Assembly (NCBI GenBank): GCA_016788185.1 | Contig: JAEUTF010000054.1 | Location: 1 to 47,732 of the forward strand | Direction: 5' to 3' | From: Bacteroidia bacterium | GTDB lineage: Bacteria; Bacteroidota; Bacteroidia; AKYH767-A; OLB10 | Length of the DNA stretch: 47,732 nucleotides | Shown: in pieces, positions 7,600-14,908 of the stretch | Numbering within the stretch: position 1 is the first letter of the stretch | How the letters are laid out: each line of letters starts with the position of its first letter | Notes under the pieces: model-generated | What the model was told of the DNA's origin: nothing | Databases searched by the model: none | Seen by the model: the letters and a program-made list of their open reading frames with translations, nothing else | Translations under genes and position numbers: made by a program

Positions 7600-8490
7600 A
7601 TAAAAGAATTAAGCTACACAAGAAAAGGGGGATGCTATCCCCGCCCCTGCACAAATTTATGAGTTGGCAAATTATTAGTCGTATATTAAATACTTGTATC
7701 CGTTTACATACGGCTTTATCTTCGGGGGACTCCGTCCCCGCCCCGAAGTAAATTTAGAGAACAGAAAACGGATAGTCGTATATTAAATAATTGTATCCGT
7801 TTAAAATGGAACGACACTAAACCAGAAACTTTTCTTAAACCGTCTTATAAAAAAGGGGGACTCCGTCCCCGCCACGAAGTAAATTTAGGGAACAGAAAAC
7901 GGGTAGTCGTATATTAAATGATTGTATCCGTTTAAACGGTTTAATTTCCGGGGGACTCCGTCCCCGCCCTGGAGTAAAATTAGGGAACAGAAAATGGGTA
8001 GTCGTATATTAAATGATTGTATCCGTTTAAAATGGAACAACACTAAACCAGGAGATTCTCTTAAACCGTTTCATAAAAAAGGGGGACGCTATCCCCACCC
8101 CGGAGTAAAATTACAGAGTAAAAAATTGATAGTCGTGGAATAAATATTTGTATCCGGTTAAAACGGCATTGCACAGGTATAGAATAATTTCTTAAGCCGG
8201 CCTTAAAAAATGGGGGACTCCGTCCCCGCCCCGGAGTAAATTTAGGGAACAGAAAATGGATAGTCGTATAATAAATACTTGTACCCGTTTATAAACGATT
8301 TATTTCCGGGGGACTCCGTCCCCGCCCCGGAGTAAATTTAGGGAACAGAAAATGGATAGTCGCTTAATAATTACTTATACCCGTTTATAAACGGTTTAAT
8401 TTCCGGGGAGCTCCGTCCCCGCCCCGGAGTAACATTACAAAGTAAAAATGGGTAGTCGTACAATAAATGCTTGTCTCCGTTTAAAAAGAA
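7600..8490. repeat. Eight-copy modular array of GGGGAC...GTCCCC hairpin repeats
   Basis: Hairpin cores (GGGGGACTCCGTCCCC type) start at 7627, 7724, 7855, 7950, 8081, 8212, 8308 and 8405. The spacings are 97, 131, 95, 131, 131, 96 and 97 bp, so only two unit lengths exist. Each unit has the hairpin, a tail close to GCCCCGGAGTAAATTTAGGG, a conserved block ATAGTCGTATATTAAAT, then TTGTATCCGTTTA. The linker comes next. Short units close it with a palindrome (CCGTTTAAACGG at 7928-7939, CCGTTTATAAACGG at 8381-8394). Long units carry about 35 extra bases at the centre of that palindrome and end in an A-rich run. The conserved, non-unique intervals rule out a CRISPR array. No reading frame is maintained. 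Function is unknown. Confidence 0.9.
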
Positions 8491-8654
8491 CGATCAACTG
8501 CTACACAGAACTAAACGCGCTCTCCATCAACATATTTTTCAACTCCAAAATAATTACGCCTTACCGATGCATGGACTCCGAACGATGAATTCAATAATTG
8601 ACCCACCACCTTCCGGTCAGCTATCTATTCAAACACCCGGACCAAAAGCAGCGT

Positions 8655-9917
8655 TCACAAACGCTTCAGCTCCCGGCGTAAACTGTACAGGTAAATGCCA
8701 AGCGTGATGAGCTGGGTGAGCATCAGGCCCATGATCACACCGTTCAAGCCGAACATCGTAATGACCGGATACGCCGTGAGGACACTGAAAATGCTGCTGG
8801 CAATAAAGGAGATGAAGATCAGTCGGGTGTTTTGCAGGGTACGGATGGCATAACGCAGGGGATAGCCGAGGAAGATGATGACATAGAGGGCGCAGAAGCC
8901 GATGAGGAGGTGCTGGTAGGCCACGTACTCGCTTCCGTAAAAGAGCAGGATGAGTTGCTTGCTGAAGATAGCGAGCGCGGCGAGCAGGGTGAGCGTGAGC
9001 AGGCCCATCTGCAGCGTGAATTTCCAGAGGTACCGGAACATCTGATCGTTGCCGCCGCTACGCTGCTGGTGCGCCGCCCGTACCGGAATGATGTTTTCCA
9101 TGGCCAGGAACAGCACATGGGTGATGCCGACAATGTTCTGGGCCATGCGGGTGGCTCCCACCGCGCGTGGTCCCATGATGGCCCCGGCGGCGATGATGAA
9201 GAGGTTGCCGCTGAACCACTGGAGCAGGGCCGTGGCCGTGAGCCATTTGCTGAAATCCCAGTGTTCAAGGATGGCGGCCCTGATGAGCTTCGGACTGAAG
9301 TGCAGCTGATCCATCGACCACAAACCGATGAGCGAAGCATACAGAAAGAAAACCGCGGTGAGCAGGAGAACGAACTGAGCATCCATGTCGCGGACGAAGT
9401 GAATGGCGAATGCGCTGATCAGGACACCGCCGTAAGCCACGGCATCAATGAGCAGGGATTTGAATGGTTTTCCGATGACGAAGAAATACCGGCGGAAGAA
9501 ATCCTGGAGGAGAAAGGAAAATACGGCGAGTGGAAAAGCGAGTACGATACTTTGCACTTTCCATTGCTTGAGCAGGTAACTCATCACAATCACGGCCAGG
9601 AAAGCGAGAAAGCCCATGATTGCGGCAAAGAATAGCTGTTTGAAAACCAGCGACTGTAGATAGTACTTTTGTTCCCCGGCCTCTTTCTTTCCGGTCAGCG
9701 TCTGCATCGGCGAAATGATAAAAGGCTGGTTGATGCTGCTCGCGATGAGCACCCCGAGCCAGGCAATACTGTAGATACCGAAGCCATCGAGACCCAGGTA
9801 ACGTGCCAGCACCACACTGGACAGAAAATTAAGGCCGCTGACCAACGCCTGATCGGCGTAGATGATGGCGGTCCCGCTTTTAAAAAGTTGTTTTGGCTGG
9901 CTTAAACTGAGTTGCAT
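8655..9917 (-). CDS. Polysaccharide flippase, Wzx-like (MOP/MATE superfamily)
   Basis: 420 residues and about twelve predicted membrane helices, with the typical opening of lipopolysaccharide/polysaccharide flippases (IYADQALVSGLNFLSSVVLA, then RYLGLDGFGIYSIAW). The motif R-x-LG-x-x-x-F-G in the first loop is shared by Wzx/RfbX proteins. It should move undecaprenyl-pyrophosphate-linked repeat units from the cytoplasmic to the periplasmic face of the inner membrane. It lies nine bases downstream of the Wzc-like gene, so the two are co-transcribed with the exporter. The repeat tract follows its stop codon and separates it from the glycosyltransferase genes. Confidence 0.87.
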   Translation of the reverse strand: MQLSLSQPKQLFKSGTAIIYADQALVSGLNFLSSVVLARYLGLDGFGIYSIAWLGVLIASSINQPFIISPMQTLTGKKEAGEQKYYLQSLVFKQLFFAAIMGFLAFLAVIVMSYLLKQWKVQSIVLAFPLAVFSFLLQDFFRRYFFVIGKPFKSLLIDAVAYGGVLISAFAIHFVRDMDAQFVLLLTAVFFLYASLIGLWSMDQLHFSPKLIRAAILEHWDFSKWLTATALLQWFSGNLFIIAAGAIMGPRAVGATRMAQNIVGITHVLFLAMENIIPVRAAHQQRSGGNDQMFRYLWKFTLQMGLLTLTLLAALAIFSKQLILLFYGSEYVAYQHLLIGFCALYVIIFLGYPLRYAIRTLQNTRLIFISFIASSIFSVLTAYPVITMFGLNGVIMGLMLTQLITLGIYLYSLRRELKRL

Positions 9918-9926
9918 AGGTCATGC

Positions 9927-12230
9927 TCACCACATGAAGAGGTTGGTTAGGCGTGGGGTGTTTTTCTTGTTGCTTAGTTTTTTGTTCCTGGCCGGAGCGA
10001 TGTAGCCGGTGTGATTGCGGCGCTCTTTCATGCCGTTGAGTACATAATACACTTCCTGCAGCCTGTATTCTTCCTTCACCATCTCCGCATTGGCTACCAG
10101 CTCATCGCGCCCGCTTTCGGCCCTCACCACGTACAGGTTCAGATCGCTCCATTTCATGTACGGAATGGCTTCAATGTGCTCCCCTACCTCCGGGGTGTCA
10201 ATGATCACGGCGTCGTACTGGCCGCGCAGCTCTTCAATGATTTCTCGGGTGCGGTGGGTGGCCACCAGGTGTCCCACGGGCTGTTCCGCCTCACCGGCGG
10301 TGATGACATCCAGGTTGGGGATGGAGGTGAGTTGAATGGCATCCTGCAACGAACACTGGTGTGTATACACCTCTTTGATGCCGTTGCCGGTACGGGCGTC
10401 GAACCATTCGCCCAAACGCGGACTGTAGGTATTCAGATCGAGCAGGATGACTTTCTTGTCCTGGGCGGCCAGGGTCCTGGCCAGCTGCGCGGATACAAAA
10501 GATTTTCCTTCGCCTTTGCGTGTACTCGTTACCGTTATCACCATCGACCGTTGATCGGGATTGTTCATGAAAATACGGGTGCTGAGGGCGGTAAAGGCCT
10601 TGTAGGCGGTTTCGTTTTTGCGGAACTGCTGCACCTGTCCGATGACCGGTATGCCGGAGGTTTCCGTATTCAGGTCTTCCGGCGTACTCACGGAAGGCTT
10701 GCTGAAATGACGGAAGTAAGCCAGCATCACGCCACTGATGAGTCCAAGCAAAAGGGCAACGCCCCAGATCACGTCGCGGCGCGGCGCCACCGGCTCGGTA
10801 GGCACCGTGGCCGATTCCAGCACCCTGTTGAAGGACACGTTGACCTGACGGGTGATGATGGCTTCCGTTCTTTTCTCAATCAGGAAATTGTATACTTTCT
10901 CAAAGAGGAAATAATTGCGGTTCAGTTCCTGCAGGGTACTTTCCTTTTCGGGTAATCCTTTGAAGGAAGCCTTCTGCTCGTCGATGGCCAGGTACAGTTC
11001 ATCCTGCTTGAACAGCAGCTTCCGGCGGGTATTGTTGATACTCTCTACCAGATAGGCCTTTTGTTGTGCGATCTCGGCATCCACATTTTTCACGCGGTCG
11101 TTCTCGGCGGTGAACTTGCGGAGCAGGTCGTCGCGTTCACGCATTTTGGCGTTCAGCCTGCTGACGCTTTCTGAAAAGAGCTGGTCGATGACCGTGCCGT
11201 ACTCCGGACCTGAAAACTTAATTTCCTTGTTCCGGCGCAGGTAATCGCTCATGTTTTCGAGCACGCTGAGCTGCATGTTGAGGTCCACGCGCTGGATTTC
11301 CAGTTCACCCAGGGTTTTATATGTGGCCTCGGTTTCCTGGGGGATGTTTACGATTTCATTTTTGATACGGTAAGACTTGATGGCATCACGGGCCGCTTCC
11401 AGCTCACGGCCCACGATGGCAATCTGCTGGTTGATGAAATCCACGGTGCTGCCCGCCAGGGTTTTCTTGTCTTCTATCCCCTGGTTGATATAGGCTTCCG
11501 CAATAGCATTAACCAGCAGGGAGGCCTTTTCAGGTACGGGATGGGTGTAATACAACTTGACGATGTTTACATCCTTGTCCACGGCCTTCACCAGGTACTG
11601 CGTGTTCATCAGTTTGGCGGTAAGGGCTTCACGTGAGTACAAGGTAAATGTCCAGGGCTCGCCCATGCGGCCGGCGTGGTACTTCATGATTTCCTCGTCC
11701 CTGCGGATGGTGATGCATACGCCGCGGTCGCAGAGCGGTTTACCGAACTCCCCTTCCTTCTGCACCAGGGTGCCGGCGGCATCGTAGGTAAGGCTGTATT
11801 TGTTACCCGAGGTATGCCGGAAGTCGCAGGTCAGGGTGCGGAACTTGCTGTCCGTTATCGTGAAATCCACCTTGACCGGCGCTTCATGATACACCTCTTC
11901 TTTCTTCAGCTCTCCGGGGCGATAGTACTCCACGTAAAAGTCCAGCTGGTCGAGCGCCTTCTCAAAAAGTGAGCGGGATTTAAGCACCTCCACTTCGGTC
12001 TGGATCTTGGCATTGGCCTTGAACACGTCGAAGTCGCGGTACAGGTTGCTGCCGGCCATCCCGTCCTGGGCATCCTCGATGCGGAGGGTGGCGGTGGCCT
12101 GGTAATGCGGGGTGGCCATATAAAGGTAGCGGGTAGCCGCAATGCCCGCCAGCAGCACACAGATGACAATGATATACCATCGCTTGCGGATGGGATACAA
12201 CATGGATTCCAGGGACCCGGGTGTTCGCAT
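9927..12230 (-). CDS. Wzc/GumC-like polysaccharide co-polymerase with atypical BY-kinase domain
   Basis: 767 residues. Membrane helices lie at about 17-37 and 487-506, flanking a periplasmic Wzz-type domain with a long coiled coil (about 265-430). A cytoplasmic P-loop domain follows: Walker A TSTRKGEGKS (568-577) and Walker B AVIIDTP (674-680). It normally controls chain length and export together with Wza. Two features differ from active bacterial tyrosine kinases. Walker A' reads VILLDLNTYSPR (594-605) instead of a DxDxR pattern, so the second aspartate is Asn. The C-terminal tail has a single tyrosine (Tyr743) rather than a tyrosine cluster. ATP binding is plausible; tyrosine autophosphorylation is doubtful. 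The gene starts two bases after the OPX gene ends. Confidence 0.9.
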   Translation of the reverse strand: MRTPGSLESMLYPIRKRWYIIVICVLLAGIAATRYLYMATPHYQATATLRIEDAQDGMAGSNLYRDFDVFKANAKIQTEVEVLKSRSLFEKALDQLDFYVEYYRPGELKKEEVYHEAPVKVDFTITDSKFRTLTCDFRHTSGNKYSLTYDAAGTLVQKEGEFGKPLCDRGVCITIRRDEEIMKYHAGRMGEPWTFTLYSREALTAKLMNTQYLVKAVDKDVNIVKLYYTHPVPEKASLLVNAIAEAYINQGIEDKKTLAGSTVDFINQQIAIVGRELEAARDAIKSYRIKNEIVNIPQETEATYKTLGELEIQRVDLNMQLSVLENMSDYLRRNKEIKFSGPEYGTVIDQLFSESVSRLNAKMRERDDLLRKFTAENDRVKNVDAEIAQQKAYLVESINNTRRKLLFKQDELYLAIDEQKASFKGLPEKESTLQELNRNYFLFEKVYNFLIEKRTEAIITRQVNVSFNRVLESATVPTEPVAPRRDVIWGVALLLGLISGVMLAYFRHFSKPSVSTPEDLNTETSGIPVIGQVQQFRKNETAYKAFTALSTRIFMNNPDQRSMVITVTSTRKGEGKSFVSAQLARTLAAQDKKVILLDLNTYSPRLGEWFDARTGNGIKEVYTHQCSLQDAIQLTSIPNLDVITAGEAEQPVGHLVATHRTREIIEELRGQYDAVIIDTPEVGEHIEAIPYMKWSDLNLYVVRAESGRDELVANAEMVKEEYRLQEVYYVLNGMKERRNHTGYIAPARNKKLSNKKNTPRLTNLFMW

Positions 12231-12232
12231 AA

Positions 12233-12973
12233 TCAGTTGTTTACGGATACATTGTATACCAAGGCCAGCGCGGTAAGCAGGCTGGCGAGAGGAATCAGTT
12301 TTGAAGCCACGCGGTCGAAGGACTTGCTGCGTCCCGGTCCTACATAAATCACATCGCGGGCGATCACCATCGTTTCGTTGGCCGAGGCATCGGTGAGGTC
12401 CACTTTGATGATTTCAGTACCGCGAATAATCTTTATCTCTGTGGTTTTGGCATAGTCGGTGAGGCCGCTGGCCCTTCCGATCATGTCTACGAGGCGGGCC
12501 TGGTCGGTATGGAAAACATAATTGCCCGGACGCTGCACCTCGCCCAATACGGTGACCTGGCTGTTCAGCAAGCGAAGGTTGAGGATGGGCTTCTGGATGA
12601 ACTGACTGTACACACCTACCAGTTTTTCTTCGGCTTTCGCGGGTGTGAGACCTTCCAGCTTCACCTTACCCACCTGCGGCAGGTTTACTTCTCCGCGGTC
12701 GTCGATCATCAGCCATTTTCCGGATTCCTCCGGCGTGCTGTATACGGTGTGGATGGAACCCACACTCAGATCGTCGTGCCCCCAGATGCTGACCGCAATC
12801 TTGTCGCCCGGCGCCAGCGTCTTTTCGCCCAGTGCGGACGTATCTGCAGCGTCATGGCCGGAACGCGTCTGATACAAGGCGTATTTGTTACAGGAACTGA
12901 CCAGGAGCAGCAGGAAAATTCCTGCGAACCAGGGGTAGGCCGTTTTCAGGTAAAAATGACTGTTTACTTTCAT
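12233..12973 (-). CDS. Wza-like outer-membrane polysaccharide export lipoprotein (OPX family)
   Basis: 246 residues from the chosen ATG at 12973. That start puts a lipoprotein signal directly at the N-terminus, with lipobox LVSSC and Cys28 as the lipidated residue. An in-frame ATG at 13021 would add 16 residues before it and is less likely. A polysaccharide export domain follows (LAPGDKIAVSIWGHDDLS onward), then one SLBB-like segment (VTVLGEVQRPGNYVF). The C-terminus ends in a hydrophobic helix (IPLASLLTALALVYNV), typical of short OPX proteins in Bacteroidota, which are smaller than enterobacterial Wza (about 380 residues). It forms the exit conduit for the polysaccharide and works with the adjacent Wzc-like protein. 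It is the promoter-proximal gene of the locus. Confidence 0.9.
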   Translation of the reverse strand: MKVNSHFYLKTAYPWFAGIFLLLLVSSCNKYALYQTRSGHDAADTSALGEKTLAPGDKIAVSIWGHDDLSVGSIHTVYSTPEESGKWLMIDDRGEVNLPQVGKVKLEGLTPAKAEEKLVGVYSQFIQKPILNLRLLNSQVTVLGEVQRPGNYVFHTDQARLVDMIGRASGLTDYAKTTEIKIIRGTEIIKVDLTDASANETMVIARDVIYVGPGRSKSFDRVASKLIPLASLLTALALVYNVSVNN

Positions 12974-13385
12974 GGTGGTTTTAGAATTGATTCCGCTCAA
13001 AGGCTCCTGCACGTAATGCAATTAAACTGCAAAGGGTCGCAGAGGGTTACAAAAATGAGTCGCAATACTACACCGGGTAAAAACTTAATCCTGCACCGGG
13101 CTTCCTGTATATCATTGAATAACAGAGCGATTGTTTGAAAATACCGTTCCGGACAGGCACTATAAAATACGAAACTTTTGGCCGAAAGTTAGGCCCGAAC
13201 CCATGCGAAAGCAGTTCAACTCTTACATTTCCGGTCGGTTTGGATGGGGAAGGCCGGCCGGAGGAATGGAACACAGTCGAAATCAGATGGCCGGGACGGG
13301 ATCTTTTTTAACAGGCATAGGCGGAAAAGCCCAAGCTTTGGTATCATTCGCTAGGGCGAAAAGCCTTAATTTCGTTGCCCGAACC
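12974..13385. promoter_or_regulatory. Divergent intergenic region between the polysaccharide locus and dut
   Basis: 412 bp without a gene. A -7-like box TAATTTCG (13367-13374) lies 11 bases before the dut ATG. An inverted repeat AACTTT-TGGCCG-AAAGTT (13173-13190) sits in the middle and could be an operator or a short hairpin. For the polysaccharide direction I find only weak -7 candidates, so its promoter is not placed. An ATG-initiated extension of dut reaching back to 13131 is not credible, because the extra residues lie outside the conserved dUTPase fold. Confidence 0.4.
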
Positions 13386-13817
13386 ATGGAAGTAAAAATC
13401 ATCAACCATTCCCGTCATGCGCTGCCCTCTTATGAAACGGCGGCTTCTGCCGGAATGGATCTGCGTGCCCACCTGGAGACCTCTGTTATGATTCATCCCG
13501 GGCAGAGAATACTGGTGCCCACCGGACTCTTCATCGAATTGCCGGCAGGCTACGAAGCGCAGGTGCGTCCGCGCAGCGGGCTGGCCCTGAAACACGGCAT
13601 CACCGTCCTGAACAGCCCCGGCACCATCGACGCCGATTACAGGGGAGAAATAAAAGTAATACTGGTCAATCTCGGACAGGAGATCTTTGAAGTCAAAGAC
13701 GGAGAACGCGTGGCGCAGCTGATCATGGCCCGGCACGAGAGGGTGGAATGGCAACTCAGCCACTCGCTCGAAGAAAGCGCACGCGGCAGCGGTGGCTTTG
13801 GCTCCACCGGAAAATAA
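13386..13817 (+). CDS. dut: Deoxyuridine 5'-triphosphate nucleotidohydrolase (dUTPase)
   Basis: 143 residues, the normal size of a trimeric dUTPase, which hydrolyses dUTP to dUMP and pyrophosphate. This keeps uracil out of DNA and supplies the dTMP precursor. All five family motifs are present: AGMDLRA (22-28), PRSGLA (62-67), [11 protein letters not shown] (79-89, with the catalytic aspartate), ERVAQLI (107-113) and [10 protein letters not shown] (133-142, the flexible P-loop-like tail). The ATG at 13386 gives the canonical N-terminus [20 protein letters not shown]. It heads a plus-strand group with a nucleotidyltransferase, a TPR lipoprotein, a DUF4292 protein and a LytM protein. This neighbourhood recurs in Bacteroidota as far as I know. 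Confidence 0.96.
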   Translation: MEVKIINHSRHALPSYETAASAGMDLRAHLETSVMIHPGQRILVPTGLFIELPAGYEAQVRPRSGLALKHGITVLNSPGTIDADYRGEIKVILVNLGQEIFEVKDGERVAQLIMARHERVEWQLSHSLEESARGSGGFGSTGK

Positions 13818-13904
13818 AATACAAGGCGAGCGCCGCGTCAAACAATATAGCGCCGCCTCCCCTACCCATAAACTGTTACACTAAATCATCCATTCATTTT
13901 TTTT

Positions 13905-14906
13905 ATGAGAATCATCGTTCCAATGGCCGGCATGGGCAAACGCATGCGTCCACACACACTCACCACTCCGAAACCGCTGGTACCGGTGGCCGGGAAACCC
14001 ATTGTGCAGCACCTGGTGGAAGATATCATCCGCATGTGCAACCAGAAAGTGGAAGAGATCGCCTACGTGGTGGGTCGCTTTGGTGAAGAGGCCGAGAAAA
14101 ACCTGGTGAAGATTGCCGAAGACCTGGGCGCCAAAGGCAGCATTCATTACCAGGACACGCCCCTCGGCACCGCGCATGCCATCCTCTGTGCGGAGAGCGC
14201 CCTGCGTGGTCCGGTGGTGGTGGCATTCGCCGATACGCTCTTCAGCGCCGACTTCCACATGGATGCCGATTGCGACGGTGTGATCTGGGTGAAACAGATC
14301 GAAGACCCGCGCCAGTTCGGGGTGGTGAAAACCGGAGCCGATGGAGTCATCACCGATTTTGTTGAAAAGCCACTGGAATTTGTGTCCGACCTGGCCATCA
14401 TCGGGATCTATTATGTGAAAGACGGGGAGAATCTGCGCAGCGAACTGCAGTACCTCATCGACAACAACATCAGGGACAAGGGCGAGTACCAGCTCACCAA
14501 CGCCCTCGAAAACATGAAAGCCAAAGGCAAGCGCCTGAAAGCCGGCAAGGTGGACGAGTGGCTCGATTGCGGCAACAAGGACGCCACCGTATACACCAAC
14601 CTGCGCGTACTCGAAATCAAATACCCGAACAACCACATATCGGCCAATGCCAAAGTGCTCAACAGCGTCATCATCCCACCCTGCTACATCGGCGACGGTG
14701 CGGTGATCGAAGCCTCGGTGGTGGGCCCCCACGTCAGCATCGGCCCGCACAGCAAAGTACAGAACAGCCTCCTCAAAAACAGCATCGTCAGGGACCATGC
14801 CGTGATTAAAGAAGCCGCCATCGGCAATTCGCTGGTGGGAAGTTACGTTCACTACAAAGGCGGACTCAGGGATCTCAGCCTGGGCGATTACTCGACCGGA
14901 TCATAA
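13905..14906 (+). CDS. Sugar-phosphate nucleotidyltransferase (NDP-sugar pyrophosphorylase family)
   Basis: 333 residues. The N-terminal part is a nucleotidyltransferase with the signature GMGKRMRPHT and PKPLVPVAGKP (within residues 9-32), which binds NTP and sugar-1-phosphate. The C-terminal 90 residues are a left-handed beta-helix (for example CYIGDGAVIEASVVGPHVSI). This resembles RmlA/GlmU-like enzymes that make NDP-sugars, but the specific sugar and nucleotide are not clear. It lies 87 bp downstream of dut and two bases upstream of the TPR gene, in the same direction. An activated sugar from this enzyme could feed the polysaccharide locus or another envelope glycan. That link is inference from proximity. 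Confidence 0.88.
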   Translation: MRIIVPMAGMGKRMRPHTLTTPKPLVPVAGKPIVQHLVEDIIRMCNQKVEEIAYVVGRFGEEAEKNLVKIAEDLGAKGSIHYQDTPLGTAHAILCAESALRGPVVVAFADTLFSADFHMDADCDGVIWVKQIEDPRQFGVVKTGADGVITDFVEKPLEFVSDLAIIGIYYVKDGENLRSELQYLIDNNIRDKGEYQLTNALENMKAKGKRLKAGKVDEWLDCGNKDATVYTNLRVLEIKYPNNHISANAKVLNSVIIPPCYIGDGAVIEASVVGPHVSIGPHSKVQNSLLKNSIVRDHAVIKEAAIGNSLVGSYVHYKGGLRDLSLGDYSTGS

Positions 14907-14908
14907 CG

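Larger units (their letters stand above)
6951..8654. other. Gene-free 1.7-kb interval inside the polysaccharide locus
   Basis: No open reading frame here looks like a protein: the short ones cross the repeats and have repeat-derived residues. The interval is clearly more AT-rich than the genes on either side. From left to right it holds about 130 bp of plain sequence, two and a bit copies of a 165-bp direct repeat (7081-7440), about 160 bp with no visible structure, the eight-copy hairpin array (7600-8490), and about 160 bp of plain sequence up to the flippase stop. I found no tRNA, no transposase fragment and no obvious terminator other than the array hairpins, which lack U-tracts. Confidence 0.8.

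Noticed and set aside
7469-7654. 61-codon minus-strand open frame
   Set aside because: No family resemblance, runs into the first hairpin repeat, and lies in AT-rich noncoding sequence.
7922-8143. 73-codon open frame across the repeat array
   Set aside because: The residues simply translate repeat units and the frame is not conserved from unit to unit.
7600-8490. CRISPR array
   Set aside because: The intervals between the hairpin cores are themselves conserved between units and are not unique spacers; unit lengths of 96 and 131 bp do not fit, and no cas gene is present.
7600-8490. Integron attC cassette array
   Set aside because: No integrase gene, no cassette reading frames between the repeats, and no matching GTT-type core sites at both ends of the units.
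13131-13385. N-terminal extension of dUTPase
   Set aside because: The extra 85 residues have no similarity to the dUTPase fold, contain promoter-like sequence, and the canonical N-terminus begins at 13386.
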